Below, in pieces: positions 41,683-50,247 of a DNA stretch of 64,000 nt; position 1 is the first letter of the stretch; each line of letters begins with the position of its first letter. The notes beneath the pieces are model-generated. The model searched no databases. It was not told the origin of the DNA and worked only from the letters and a program-made list of their open reading frames with translations. The translations under genes and the position numbers were made by a program. This DNA comes from Shimia_B sp039815465 (lineage in GTDB: Bacteria; Pseudomonadota; Alphaproteobacteria; Rhodobacterales; Rhodobacteraceae): contig JBCBZG010000010.1 of the NCBI GenBank assembly GCA_039815465.1, forward strand, positions 53,669-117,668. Reading direction: 5' to 3'.

Positions 41683-42729
41683 TCAGGGTTGTTCGTCCAA
41701 GAGGGTCGTCAGCCACGCGTCCTTCGGCGCCCGCGCCTTGCCGAACCGCGTCCAGGTGAGACCGCGCATCACGGCTTCGGCCTCCGGCGGCAGCCGCTCC
41801 GGCAGCGCCTGGCCCGAGGCCACGCCCCAGAGCGCAGTCCAGAGGCGTCCGACCGTCCAAGGGTTGTACCCCCCTCCGCCCGTGATCAGCACCCGCGGGG
41901 CCATATCGAGGAACCGGCGCACCCAGGCCACATGGGCGTTGTTGGTCAAACACAGGCGCGATTGCGGATCGTCGGTCACGGCATCCGCCCCGCATTGCAG
42001 CACGATCGCGTCAGGGCGAAAGGCATGGACGGCGGGCACGGCGATATCTTCGCGCACGCGCGCGGCGCCCGCGTCGTCAAAGCCCGCGGGCACGGGCACG
42101 TTGATATGGGTCCCCGGCCCCCGATCCCCTGCGCGGCCTGTGCGGGGCCAGCGCCCGGCCTCATGCAGCGAAAACACAAGCACAGACGGGTCGTCGCGAA
42201 ACGCGTGGGCCACGCCATCCGGGTGATGCGCGTCAATGTCGAGATAGGCGATACGTTCGATCCCGAGCCGCTTCATCGCCAGGATCGCGATGACGATGTC
42301 GTTGAGATAGCAAAATCCCCAGGCGTGGTCGGGCATCCCGTGGTGCGTGCCGCCGCCAGGGTGAAAGACCACGCCAACATCCACAAGCAGCTCTGCGGCC
42401 AAAAGCGACCCGCCACAGCCCGTGGCCGGACGGCGAAACATCTCCCCAAAATAGGGGTTCATAGTGGTGCCGAGCTTGAAGCGCGCGGCATCTTCTTGTG
42501 GAAGATGCTGCGCCTCCTCCGCGCGCCGCAGGGCATCCACGTAGTCTGGGTCGTGCCACAGCGTCAGACCGGCGGGCTTTGCCCGGGGGGAGGTCCGATA
42601 GCGCTCCCGCGGGAGCCAGCCTAGAGCGCGGCTCAGGTCGATCACCGTGGGCACCCGCGGGATCGACAGGGGGTGCCAGTCGCCATAGCTCGAATTGCGA
42701 TAAATCTCTGACCCTAGAAAAATCGCCAA
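41683..42729 (-). CDS. Histone deacetylase-family (AcuC/APAH-like) hydrolase
   Basis: 348 residues of the arginase-deacetylase fold. Zinc and catalytic motifs: HPGGGTHHGMPDHAWGFCYL (123-142), then DIDAHHPDGV (164-173) with the zinc Asp and His, and TGGGGYNPWTVGR near 290 with the catalytic Tyr. Bacterial members deacetylate acetyl-lysine, acetyl-CoA synthetase or acetylpolyamines; which applies here is not clear. TTG 42729 (LAIFLGSEIYRNSSYG) is chosen since homologues begin at this point. An ATG at 42798 is the alternative. Confidence 0.86.
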   Translation of the reverse strand: MAIFLGSEIYRNSSYGDWHPLSIPRVPTVIDLSRALGWLPRERYRTSPRAKPAGLTLWHDPDYVDALRRAEEAQHLPQEDAARFKLGTTMNPYFGEMFRRPATGCGGSLLAAELLVDVGVVFHPGGGTHHGMPDHAWGFCYLNDIVIAILAMKRLGIERIAYLDIDAHHPDGVAHAFRDDPSVLVFSLHEAGRWPRTGRAGDRGPGTHINVPVPAGFDDAGAARVREDIAVPAVHAFRPDAIVLQCGADAVTDDPQSRLCLTNNAHVAWVRRFLDMAPRVLITGGGGYNPWTVGRLWTALWGVASGQALPERLPPEAEAVMRGLTWTRFGKARAPKDAWLTTLLDEQP

Positions 42730-42833
42730 ACTGCGCGCCCTGTGATATATGTCTGCCCATGATGCGCAGCAGCGCAACGGCCTTGAACACTTTCGCATTT
42801 CCCTTATTCTTACCATAAGAACAGAGCAGCAAA

Positions 42834-43334
42834 ATGAAACGGCGCGTTGTGAGCCATGTCCGTATAAAGCAGCTGCCGCTCTCCATTTCGGCGTCCGCAA
42901 AGCGCGAGAGCAGGTCCCAGTTTGCCGCCCTTCCCTTTCGGGTCGCGGACGGGGGTGTTCAGATCCTTCTCATAACGTCGCGGCGCACAAAGCGCTGGAT
43001 CCTGCCCAAAGGCTGGCCAGAGGACGGCATGACCCCTGCCCAAAGCGCCGAGCGGGAGGCCTATGAAGAGGCCGGCGTGACGGGCAAGACCTATGATATG
43101 TGCCTGGGCGTCTACTCCTTTGAGAAATACGTCAATGACGCGCCAGACCTGCCCGTGGTGGCGTTGGTCTACCCGCTCAAGGTCAAGCAGGTCGCGCGGG
43201 CCTGGCCCGAGCAGGGGGAGCGGCGGCGCAAGTGGTTCACGCCCAAAAAGGCCGCAGCCTGTGTGGATATGCCCGAGCTCAAGCGCATTCTGCGGCAGTT
43301 TGATCCGGCGATCCTGAAAGGCCGCGCCGCGTAA
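42834..43334 (+). CDS. NUDIX hydrolase
   Basis: 166 residues. The Nudix box GWPEDGMTPAQSAEREAYEE with AGV spans residues 60-82 and has all the Glu ligands. A basic N-terminal 30 residues and the RRTKRWILPKG lead-in match the diphosphoinositol-polyphosphate/DIPP-like NUDIX group often seen in alphaproteobacteria. It diverges from the deacetylase-like gene and leads the NUDIX, DUF1178, SDR run. Confidence 0.92.
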   Translation: MKRRVVSHVRIKQLPLSISASAKRESRSQFAALPFRVADGGVQILLITSRRTKRWILPKGWPEDGMTPAQSAEREAYEEAGVTGKTYDMCLGVYSFEKYVNDAPDLPVVALVYPLKVKQVARAWPEQGERRRKWFTPKKAAACVDMPELKRILRQFDPAILKGRAA

Positions 43335-43378
43335 GACGCGCGGCTTGATCGCGCCCCGGGCGGTGATATGTACGCCAA

Positions 43379-43858
43379 ATGATCCGCTACACCCTGAAAT
43401 GCAGCAAAGACCATGTGTTCGAAAGCTGGTTCGCCAGCGCGAGCGGCTTTGAAACGCTCAAGACCGCGGGGCGTCTGAGCTGCGCGGTGTGCGGTGACGC
43501 GGCCGTGGACAAGACGCTGATGGCGCCCGCCGTGGCTGTCGCGAGCCCGGCGCCCGAGACCCCTGAGCGCGCGGTTCCTTCTGAGGCACCCAAGGCTGCC
43601 GAGGGTCCGGCCCTGCCAGACCTCACCACGCCCACCACGCCGCAGGAGGTCGCGCTGCAAAAGCTCAAGGACCATGTGGAGGCCAATAGCGAGCATGTGG
43701 GCCGTGACTTCGCGCGCCGCGCCCGGGCCATGCATGACGGGACCGAGCCCGACACACCCATCCACGGGGAGGCCAGCCTGAAGGAGGCCAAGAGCCTCGT
43801 CGAAGATGGCGTGCCGATTGCGCCTTTGCCCTTTATGACCACGCGGCGGACGAACTGA
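43379..43858 (+). CDS. DUF1178 family protein
   Basis: 159 residues. MIRYTLKCSKDHVFESWFAS followed by LSCAVCGDAAVDKTLMAPAV is the DUF1178 zinc-ribbon-like start (one Cys near 8, CAVC near 35-38). A Pro/Ala linker and the C-terminal helix EHVGRDFARRARAMHDG then IHGEASLKEAKSLVEDGVPI complete the family. Function unknown. Its stop overlaps the next ATG by one base. Confidence 0.92.
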   Translation: MIRYTLKCSKDHVFESWFASASGFETLKTAGRLSCAVCGDAAVDKTLMAPAVAVASPAPETPERAVPSEAPKAAEGPALPDLTTPTTPQEVALQKLKDHVEANSEHVGRDFARRARAMHDGTEPDTPIHGEASLKEAKSLVEDGVPIAPLPFMTTRRTN

Positions 43859-44484
43859 TGCGCGTGGCGATCACCGGCGCCCGGCGCGGGATTGGACGCG
43901 CTTTGGCGGACGCTTACGGCGCGCGGGGCGATCAGGTCATGGCGTTGACGCGAGCAGAGCTTGATGTGGCGGACCAGGGCAGCATCGCCGCCTGGGGGGC
44001 CGGTCTCGCGGCGCCCATCGACCTTCTCGTCTGCAATGCGGGCATTTTGGAGGACCGCGGGGAAGCGCTCGCCGATGGCTATCCGGCGGATATGTGGGCG
44101 CGCGGGTTTGCGGTGAATGTCACGGGCGTCTTTTTGACGGTGCAGGCGGCACTGCCGATGCTGCGTGCGGCGGGCGCTGGGAAGGTGGCGATCATCTCCT
44201 CCCAGATGGGGTCGTCGACGCGCGCCAAGGGCAACACGATGATTTACCGCGTGACAAAGGCGGCGGCGCTGAACCTGGGCATGAACCTAGCGGAAGCGCT
44301 ACGGCCCGAGGGGATTGCCGTGGGCATCTATCACCCGGGCTGGGTGCGTACCGATATGGGCGGGGGCGAGGCTGATATCTCGGTGGAGGCGTCCCGCGAC
44401 GGGCTCATGGCGCGGTTCGAGGCTTTGGGTATAGGCAACACTGGGTGCTTTGAGACCTGGGACGGGCGGGCGCATCCGATTTAG
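43858..44484 (+). CDS. Short-chain dehydrogenase/reductase
   Basis: 208 residues, a short SDR. TGARRGIGRAL at 6-16 is the cofactor-binding TGxxxGxG. LVCNAGI near 57 is the NAG motif. The catalytic set is Ser near 119 (AIISSQMGS) and YRVTK near 130 (YxxxK). Specificity unknown. Coupled to the DUF1178 gene (TGATG). Confidence 0.9.
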   Translation: MRVAITGARRGIGRALADAYGARGDQVMALTRAELDVADQGSIAAWGAGLAAPIDLLVCNAGILEDRGEALADGYPADMWARGFAVNVTGVFLTVQAALPMLRAAGAGKVAIISSQMGSSTRAKGNTMIYRVTKAAALNLGMNLAEALRPEGIAVGIYHPGWVRTDMGGGEADISVEASRDGLMARFEALGIGNTGCFETWDGRAHPI

Positions 44485-44700
44485 GTGCCTTCGAAGGATT
44501 GTTAGGCGCGGTCGGCAGCTAAGCGCCTCGGGGCGGAATCAAGGCGAAGCCGTCGCCCCATCGACGGGCCGCCCCCCGGCACGTCGATAGGTCAACGTCG
44601 GAGCATCGCTGGGGCCGTGTAGGCAAATGCCGACCATCACGTGATCCGCACGACCATCAGACCGACGTACCGCGGCCCGACGATGGGGCTACCCTTTGGA

Positions 44701-45687
44701 TCAGCAGTAGTTCTCCGGCCCGTTCCATTGTGCATAAGAGTACCGGTCGCCATGGGCCCAGCCTGCTGGCAGGAGGCGTTCTAGTTCTGCAAGTGCCTCA
44801 TCCGAGACACTTTCCGCTCCCAGATACTCCTCAAACCGCGCCGCGCTCCGCGTGCCGGGGATGGCCACGATGTGGTCCCCCTGCGCGTAGACCCACGCCA
44901 GCGCCAGCGCGGCGGTGGACACGCCGTGGTCCCGCGCGAGCGCGCGCATAGGCCCCGTCGCGGCGATATTCGCACTCAGGTTCGGCTCCACAAAGCGGGG
45001 GTTCGCAGCCATCCAAGGTTGGTCGTTGTACTTGTCCGCTGCCGGCGGCAGGTCAGTGAGCATCCCCCGCCCCACGGGCGAAAAGGCCACGAGCGTCGTG
45101 CCCAGCTCTGCACAGGCCTGGACCAGCCCAAGCTCTGGCTGCCGGGTTTGGAGCGAATATTCCGACTGCACTGCCGCCACCGGATGCACTGCTGCGGCCC
45201 GGCGCAGGCTCGCGGGTGCGATCTCAGAATAGCCAAAGGCGCCGATCTTACCCTTCTCGATGAGCCGTGCCAGCGTGCCGGTCACGTCCTCGATCGGGAT
45301 CGTCTGGTCGCGGCGGTGGATGTAGAAAAGGTCCACGTGATCCACGCCCAGCCGCGCGAGGCTGCCGTCAAGCTCCGCCTCCAGATACGCCGCTGAGTTA
45401 TCGAAATTGCCTGCTGCCGCGCCCACGCCCCGGGCGATCCCAGCCTTGGTCGCGATAAAGAGCCCGTCGCGCCCGCCCCGGCTGGCGAGCCAGGAGCCTA
45501 TGGCGCTCTCAGACTTGCCCATGCCGTAGATATTGGCGGTGTCGATATGGGTGACGCCCGCGTCCCGGGCGGCGTCGAGCACGGCGTGGCTGTCGGCCTC
45601 TGTCGTGGCGCCGTAGAAGTCGGAAAAGGACATCCCGCCGATGCCCAGAATGCTGACCTCCCGGTCGCCGATCTTGCGGAATTCCAT
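44701..45687 (-). CDS. Aldo/keto reductase
   Basis: 328 residues of TIM-barrel AKR fold. DTANIYGMGKSESAIGSWLA holds the catalytic Asp and Tyr (near 50-56), IATKAGIARG the Lys (near 80), and DLFYIHRRDQTIPIED the His (near 125). GKIGAFGYSE and QSEYSLQTRQPE are family signatures. The start is three bases past the cmk stop, making it the last gene of the aroA-GFA-cmk-AKR run. The gap 44485-44700 holds only GC-rich dyads. Confidence 0.93.
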   Translation of the reverse strand: MEFRKIGDREVSILGIGGMSFSDFYGATTEADSHAVLDAARDAGVTHIDTANIYGMGKSESAIGSWLASRGGRDGLFIATKAGIARGVGAAAGNFDNSAAYLEAELDGSLARLGVDHVDLFYIHRRDQTIPIEDVTGTLARLIEKGKIGAFGYSEIAPASLRRAAAVHPVAAVQSEYSLQTRQPELGLVQACAELGTTLVAFSPVGRGMLTDLPPAADKYNDQPWMAANPRFVEPNLSANIAATGPMRALARDHGVSTAALALAWVYAQGDHIVAIPGTRSAARFEEYLGAESVSDEALAELERLLPAGWAHGDRYSYAQWNGPENYC

Positions 45688-45690
45688 GGT

Positions 45691-46314
45691 CTAGGCCCCT
45701 TTGACTTTGGTGACTTCGGCCACGGCGCGCGCCACGGCCTGTTCAATCGTAAGCACCGTGGTGTCGAGATGCACAGCGTCGTCCGCCGCCACCATGGGGG
45801 CGTCCGCGCGCCCTGCATCGCGGGCGTCGCGCGCGCGGATATCGGCGAGCACATCTGCGGTGTTCACGTCATGGCCCCCTGCTGTCAGCTCGGCCGTGCG
45901 GCGCGCGGCGCGCGCTTCCGCACTGGCAGTGACAAAGAGCTTTACCGCCGCGTCCGGGCAGATCACCGTCCCGATGTCGCGCCCGTCGAGCACGGCCCCC
46001 CCGGCCCGCGCGGCGAACGCGCGCTGGAAATCAAAGAGCGCGCGCCGCACATCGGGGTTCGCGGCCACATGGCTCGCGGCTTTGGCGATGTCGGGGGTGC
46101 GCAGGTCGCCCTCCCCCAACTCATCCGCGGTGAGCGCCCGCGCCGCGGCGAGCGGTTCCTCGCCTTGCAGGGTGCGGCGCCCCACCGCGCGGTAAAGGAG
46201 CCCTGTGTCGAGATGGGCAAAGCCGAACTCTGCGGCGACGGCCCGTGCGATGGTCCCCTTGCCCGCAGCGGCGGGGCCGTCGATGGCCACGCAAAAGCCT
46301 GATACGTCTGTCAT
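45691..46314 (-). CDS. cmk: Cytidylate kinase
   Basis: 207 residues. Phosphorylates CMP and dCMP. The P-loop GPAAAGKGT spans 13-21, LDTGLLYRAVG follows near 35, and DGRDIGTVICPDAAVKLFVT near 110-129 is the CMP-binding signature. ATG 46314 overlaps the GFA gene's stop by four bases. In many proteobacteria rpsA follows cmk; here rpsA is 17 kb away on the other strand. Confidence 0.96.
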   Translation of the reverse strand: MTDVSGFCVAIDGPAAAGKGTIARAVAAEFGFAHLDTGLLYRAVGRRTLQGEEPLAAARALTADELGEGDLRTPDIAKAASHVAANPDVRRALFDFQRAFAARAGGAVLDGRDIGTVICPDAAVKLFVTASAEARAARRTAELTAGGHDVNTADVLADIRARDARDAGRADAPMVAADDAVHLDTTVLTIEQAVARAVAEVTKVKGA

Positions 46315-46724
46315 GATCGCTCCAATTCGGTGAGGGTGAGGTCCGGCCCGTCCGCCTGCGGCGCGCCGTCGGCGATGGTGTAATAGTCGCCCTTGGCCGC
46401 GCAATAGATATGCCCGGCGATCGATAGCCCAGTGGCCCCGTCGAGCGTGCCCGCATGGATCGAGGTCATGGCGGCGGTGCCCTCCCAAAACAGGTTGGAT
46501 CCGCAGGTGCCGCAAAACCCGCGCCGCGCGGTGGGCGACGAGGCGTACCAGTTCACCGCGCCGGTGACGGATAGGTCAGCCGTGGCGCAGGCCGTGGCGG
46601 CCACGAAATGCCCGCTCGTCTTGCGGCATTGCTGGCAGTGGCAGGCGATGACCGGACGCAGGGGGCCCGCCACGCGGTAGCGCACCGCCTCGCACAGGCA
46701 CCCGCCCTCCGCGCTCTCAGCCAA
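46311..46724 (-). CDS. GFA-family (glutathione-dependent formaldehyde-activating enzyme-like) zinc protein
   Basis: About 137 residues from TTG 46724. Zinc-binding cysteines are in order: CLC near 9-11, CHCQQC near 28-33 and CGTCGSNLFWEG near 71. The fold is the Mss4-like GFA domain; most bacterial members are not proven formaldehyde-glutathione enzymes. TTG 46724 lies across the aroA stop and gives the normal N-terminus (AESAEGGCLCEAVRYRV). Upstream TTG codons at 46745 and 46766 lie inside aroA. Confidence 0.85.
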   Translation of the reverse strand: MAESAEGGCLCEAVRYRVAGPLRPVIACHCQQCRKTSGHFVAATACATADLSVTGAVNWYASSPTARRGFCGTCGSNLFWEGTAAMTSIHAGTLDGATGLSIAGHIYCAAKGDYYTIADGAPQADGPDLTLTELERS

Positions 46725-48060
46725 GGCGCGCGATATCCGCGCCAAGGGCGGCCATGAGCGGTTCAAAGATCGGGAAGGACGTGGCGATGGGTTGACCGTC
46801 GTCGATGGAGACCGGGGCCGCAGACGCCATGCCGAGGATCAGAAAGCTCATGGCGATCCGGTGGTCGAGATGGGTCGCAGCCTCCGCCCCGCCGGGGACC
46901 TGGCCGGTGCCGATGACGGTCATGGTGTCCTCGGTATCTTCCACAGCGACGCCGTTGGCGCGCAACCCGTCCGCCATGGCCGCGATCCGGTCGCTTTCCT
47001 TCACGCGGAGCTCGCGCACGCCCTCAAAGTAGCAGCGCCCCCGCGCATAGGCGGAGACCACGGACAGGATCGGGAATTCGTCGATCATGGAGGCCGCGCG
47101 GTCCGCGGGCACGGTGATGCCGACCATGTCGGGGGAGTATTTGGCGCGCAGGTCTGCGACAGGCTCGCCCCCCTCCTCGCGCATGTTTTCATAGGTCAGG
47201 TCCGCGCCCATCTCCTTGAGCGTGGTATAGAGCCCGGCGCGCGTGGGGTTGAGCCCGATACCCGGCACGAGCACGTCGGAGCCCGGTACGATCAGCGCCG
47301 CACAGACCGGGAAGGCCGCCGAGGACGGGTCGCGCGGCACCGCAATCACCTGGGGCGCGAGCTCTGGCTGGCCGGTGAGTGTAATCACGCGGCCCTCATC
47401 GGTGTCTTCTGTCGTGATCTCAGCCCCGAACCCTGCCAGCATCCGCTCGGTATGGTCGCGCGTGGCCTCTTTCTCGATCACGACAGTCTGGCCCGGCGCG
47501 CCGAGCCCGGCAAGCAGCACGGCGGATTTCACCTGAGCCGAGGGCACCGGCACGGTGTAGCGCACCGGCAGCGGATCGCGGGCACCGACGATGGTGAGCG
47601 GCAACCGCCCACCCGCGCGCCCGTAAGACTGCGCACCAAACTCCGCCAGCGGGTCGGTGACCCGCCCCATGGGCCGCTTCACAAGGCTCGCATCGCCGGT
47701 AAAGGTCGCGGTAATGGGCGCGGTGGCCATGGCCCCCATAATGAGCCGCACGCCTGTGCCGGAATTGCCGCAATCGATGACATGATCAGGCTCCGCAAAG
47801 CCGCCCACGCCGACGCCACGAACCGACCAAGACCCGCCGCCGTGATTGGTGACCTCGGCGCCAAACGCCTCCATCGCCCGGGCGGTGTCGAGCACGTCGT
47901 CACCCTCCAAAAGCCCGGTGATCTGCGTCTCCCCCACAGCCATGGCGCCAAGGATAAGGGACCGGTGGGAGATCGATTTGTCCCCCGGAACCTCCGCCAC
48001 ACCGCTGAGCGGCCCGGTGGCCCGAGATGTCATTGGAATAGCTGGCCCGTGACCTGACAT
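46717..48060 (-). CDS. aroA: 3-phosphoshikimate 1-carboxyvinyltransferase (EPSP synthase), class II type
   Basis: 447 residues. Joins shikimate-3-phosphate and PEP in aromatic amino-acid synthesis. PGDKSISHR at 25-33, SAQVKSAVLLAGLGAPG near 176, RDHTERMLAGFG near 208, NPTR near 279 and LRVKESDRIAAMADGL near 355 are present. The R-D-H-T-E, S-A-Q-x-K and N-x-T-R motifs define the class II (CP4-like) group. GGAGAG precedes ATG 48060, so the frame to 48225 is trimmed. It leads aroA-GFA-cmk-AKR. Confidence 0.96.
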   Translation of the reverse strand: MSGHGPAIPMTSRATGPLSGVAEVPGDKSISHRSLILGAMAVGETQITGLLEGDDVLDTARAMEAFGAEVTNHGGGSWSVRGVGVGGFAEPDHVIDCGNSGTGVRLIMGAMATAPITATFTGDASLVKRPMGRVTDPLAEFGAQSYGRAGGRLPLTIVGARDPLPVRYTVPVPSAQVKSAVLLAGLGAPGQTVVIEKEATRDHTERMLAGFGAEITTEDTDEGRVITLTGQPELAPQVIAVPRDPSSAAFPVCAALIVPGSDVLVPGIGLNPTRAGLYTTLKEMGADLTYENMREEGGEPVADLRAKYSPDMVGITVPADRAASMIDEFPILSVVSAYARGRCYFEGVRELRVKESDRIAAMADGLRANGVAVEDTEDTMTVIGTGQVPGGAEAATHLDHRIAMSFLILGMASAAPVSIDDGQPIATSFPIFEPLMAALGADIARLG

Positions 48061-48194
48061 TGCACTCTCCCTGCTGGCGGTTGCTCCTACCGCGCACGCC
48101 GCTTGGGGGCCAGCCCCCAAACCCCCGAGGTACCTTTGCCAAAGGAAGATATGTGTCAGACTTCCTTTGGCCCCGTACCTCCGCCGGAGGCAAA

Positions 48195-48252
48195 CGCGCG
48201 CAGCGCGCCACCGAAGGCCGAACATCTTTGATGTGAGGGGGAGGCGGGCGGG
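48195..48252 (+). repeat. Dispersed repeat family D, copy 3, with a neighbouring inverted pair
   Basis: CGCGCGCAGCGCGCCACCGA followed by AGGCCGAACATCTTTGATGT and GAGGGGGAGGCGGGCGG. Just left, 48126-48147 and 48160-48180 form an imperfect inverted pair (GAGGTAC...AAAGGAAG / CTTCCTTT...GTACCTC) related to the ends at 32.0 kb in layout. Confidence 0.78.
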
Positions 48253-48258
48253 ACCGGC

Positions 48259-48972
48259 CTAGGGGACCCGCGAAAAGGTCAAGTAGTGGGGCACCCGGTT
48301 TTCGCGGATGGCCTTCGCCTCATAGCGCGTGCGGTGCCAGTCGGACCAGGGGTCGCGCCAGTGGGCGGCCTCGCCCGCGTGCCAGTGGAAGCCGGCCTTT
48401 GGCACCTCTTCCAGCGTTTGGCGGACGTAGTCGCCGATATCGGTGGCCACACGGAACTCAGCGCCATCCGCCAGGCAGCGGTGAAGAGGGCCCAGGTGGT
48501 CGGGCGTCACGAAGCGGCGGCGGTGGTGGCGGGCTTTGGGCCAGGGGTCGGGGTAGAGGAGGAAGGCTTTCGACACGGACCCGTCGGGCAGCACGTCAAA
48601 GAGGTCGCGCGCGTCGCCGGGGTGGATCCAGATATTCGTCAGCCCCGCGCGGCGGATTTTGCCCAGCAACATCCCCACGCCGTTGATAAAGGGCTCGCAG
48701 CCGATAAAGGCCACGTCGGGGTTCGCTGCGGCCTGCGCGGCGATGTGTTCACCGCCGCCAAAGCCCACTTCGAGCCAGAGCGGGCGGTCGCCGAACATTG
48801 CCATGTCGAGGGCGGTGCGATCCGGGTTCTCCGACCAGTCCACGCCCGGCACGCGCACGCGGGGCAGGAGGTCGTCGAGATCGCGCAGTTGGGCGGGCTT
48901 CAGGGTCTTGCCCTTCACCCGCCCATGAAAGTTGCGCCATGGCGCATCTGGGTGTTTGCCCGAATGCACCAT
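48259..48972 (-). CDS. trmB: tRNA (guanine-N7)-methyltransferase
   Basis: 237 residues. Methylates G46 of tRNA with SAM. WLEVGFGGGEHIAAQA near 66-81 is the SAM loop; YPDPWPKARHHRRRFV near 140-155 is the TrmB signature with the tRNA-binding basic stretch. WHRTRYEAKA near 214 is the conserved C-terminal segment. It lies seven bases after metK on the same strand, so both may be under the metK riboswitch. Confidence 0.96.
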   Translation of the reverse strand: MVHSGKHPDAPWRNFHGRVKGKTLKPAQLRDLDDLLPRVRVPGVDWSENPDRTALDMAMFGDRPLWLEVGFGGGEHIAAQAAANPDVAFIGCEPFINGVGMLLGKIRRAGLTNIWIHPGDARDLFDVLPDGSVSKAFLLYPDPWPKARHHRRRFVTPDHLGPLHRCLADGAEFRVATDIGDYVRQTLEEVPKAGFHWHAGEAAHWRDPWSDWHRTRYEAKAIRENRVPHYLTFSRVP

Positions 48973-48979
48973 CGCTGTC

Positions 48980-50158
48980 TTAGACGGCCTTTTTCAGCGC
49001 GTCGGCCAGGTCCACCCGCTCCCAAGAGAAGCCGCCATCGGCCTCGGGCGCGCGGCCGAAGTGGCCGTAAGCTGCCGTGCGCTGATAGATCGGCTTGTTG
49101 AGCTCAAGCTGCGTGCGGATGCCGCGCGGCGTGAGGTCCATGCACTGCGCGACGGCTGCTTCGATCTTTTCCGCGGGCACTTCGCCGGTGCCGTGGGTGT
49201 CCACGTAGATCGAGAGCGGCTTTGCCACGCCGATCGCGTAGGAGAGCTGCAGCGTGCAGCGCTCTGCGAGGCCTGCGGCTACCACGTTTTTGGCCAGATA
49301 GCGCGCCGCGTAGGCTGCGGAGCGGTCCACCTTGGTCGGGTCTTTGCCTGAGAACGCGCCGCCGCCGTGGGGCGCGGCACCACCGTAGGTGTCCACGATG
49401 ATCTTGCGCCCGGTGAGGCCTGCGTCGCCGTCGGGGCCGCCGATCACGAACTTGCCCGTGGGGTTCACGTGCCATTCGGTGGCCGCGGTCACCCAGCCTT
49501 CTGGCAGGACTTCGAGGATGTAGGGTTCAACCACAGCGCGCACGTCGTCGGACGTCATGGACGCGTCGAGGTGCTGGGTGGAGAGCACGATGGAGCTGAC
49601 GCCCACGGGCTTGCCGCCTTCGTACACCACCGACAGCTGCGACTTTGCATCCGGGCCGAGCGTGGGCTCCGTCCCGTTTTTACGCACCTCTGCGAGCTTG
49701 CGCAGGATGGCGTGGGAGTACTGGATCGGTGCGGGCATGAGGTCAGGCGTCTCGGTCGTGGCGTAGCCGAACATGATGCCCTGGTCGCCTGCACCCTCGT
49801 CCCCTTGTTCGCCGGTCACGCCCTGGGCGATATGGGCGGACTGTTCGTGCAGCAGGTTGGTGATTTCGCAGGTCTTCCAGTGGAATTTGTCCTGCTCGTA
49901 CCCGATGTCTTTGATGCAGGCGCGCGCGATCTCGTCGATGCGGCCCATGTATTCTGCGAGCTTGGCTTGATCGGTCAGGCCCACCTCGCCGCCGATGACG
50001 ACGCGGTTTGTGGTTGCAAAGGTCTCTGTCGCGACGCGCGCGAGCGGGTCTTCTGCGAGAAAGGCGTCAAGGACGGCGTCGGAAATGCGATCGCAGACTT
50101 TGTCTGGATGGCCCTCGGAAACGGATTCCGAGGTGAAAGTGTATTCGTTACGGGCCAT
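48980..50158 (-). CDS. metK: S-adenosylmethionine synthetase
   Basis: 392 residues. Makes SAM from methionine and ATP. EYTFTSESVSEGHPDKVCDR (5-24), QGIMFGYATTETP near 127, GGGAFSGKDPTKVDRSAAYA near 266 and the C-terminal FGRAPEADGGFSWE are the family motifs. The leader contains a SAM/SAH riboswitch that includes the ribosome-binding site GGAG, seven bases before ATG 50158. trmB follows closely. Confidence 0.97.
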   Translation of the reverse strand: MARNEYTFTSESVSEGHPDKVCDRISDAVLDAFLAEDPLARVATETFATTNRVVIGGEVGLTDQAKLAEYMGRIDEIARACIKDIGYEQDKFHWKTCEITNLLHEQSAHIAQGVTGEQGDEGAGDQGIMFGYATTETPDLMPAPIQYSHAILRKLAEVRKNGTEPTLGPDAKSQLSVVYEGGKPVGVSSIVLSTQHLDASMTSDDVRAVVEPYILEVLPEGWVTAATEWHVNPTGKFVIGGPDGDAGLTGRKIIVDTYGGAAPHGGGAFSGKDPTKVDRSAAYAARYLAKNVVAAGLAERCTLQLSYAIGVAKPLSIYVDTHGTGEVPAEKIEAAVAQCMDLTPRGIRTQLELNKPIYQRTAAYGHFGRAPEADGGFSWERVDLADALKKAV

Positions 50159-50163
50159 GAAGG

Positions 50164-50212
50164 TGCTCCAATTGTGTTATAGGCGCGCACGTCAGGAAGC
50201 CGTTGTGCACGC
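50164..50212 (-). promoter_or_regulatory. SAM/SAH riboswitch in the metK leader
   Basis: On the minus strand: stem GCGTGCAC (50212-50205), loop AACGGCTTCCTGAC, stem partner GTGCGCGC, an AT-rich linker, then ATTGGAGCA ending at 50164. ACAACGGCTTCCTGACGTG and ATTGGAGCA match the SAM/SAH class known upstream of metK in Rhodobacterales. GCTTCC can pair with GGAGC to form the pseudoknot, which would hide the metK Shine-Dalgarno when ligand binds, giving translational feedback. Confidence 0.92.
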
Positions 50213-50247
50213 TCGATGATGGGCGGTACGCGCGCAGCCCCCCAAGG

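Noticed and set aside
44485..44700. Possible tRNA or small RNA in a GC-rich gap with several dyads
   Set aside because: No cloverleaf, T-loop consensus or terminator could be drawn; the dyads look like ordinary GC-rich intergenic DNA.
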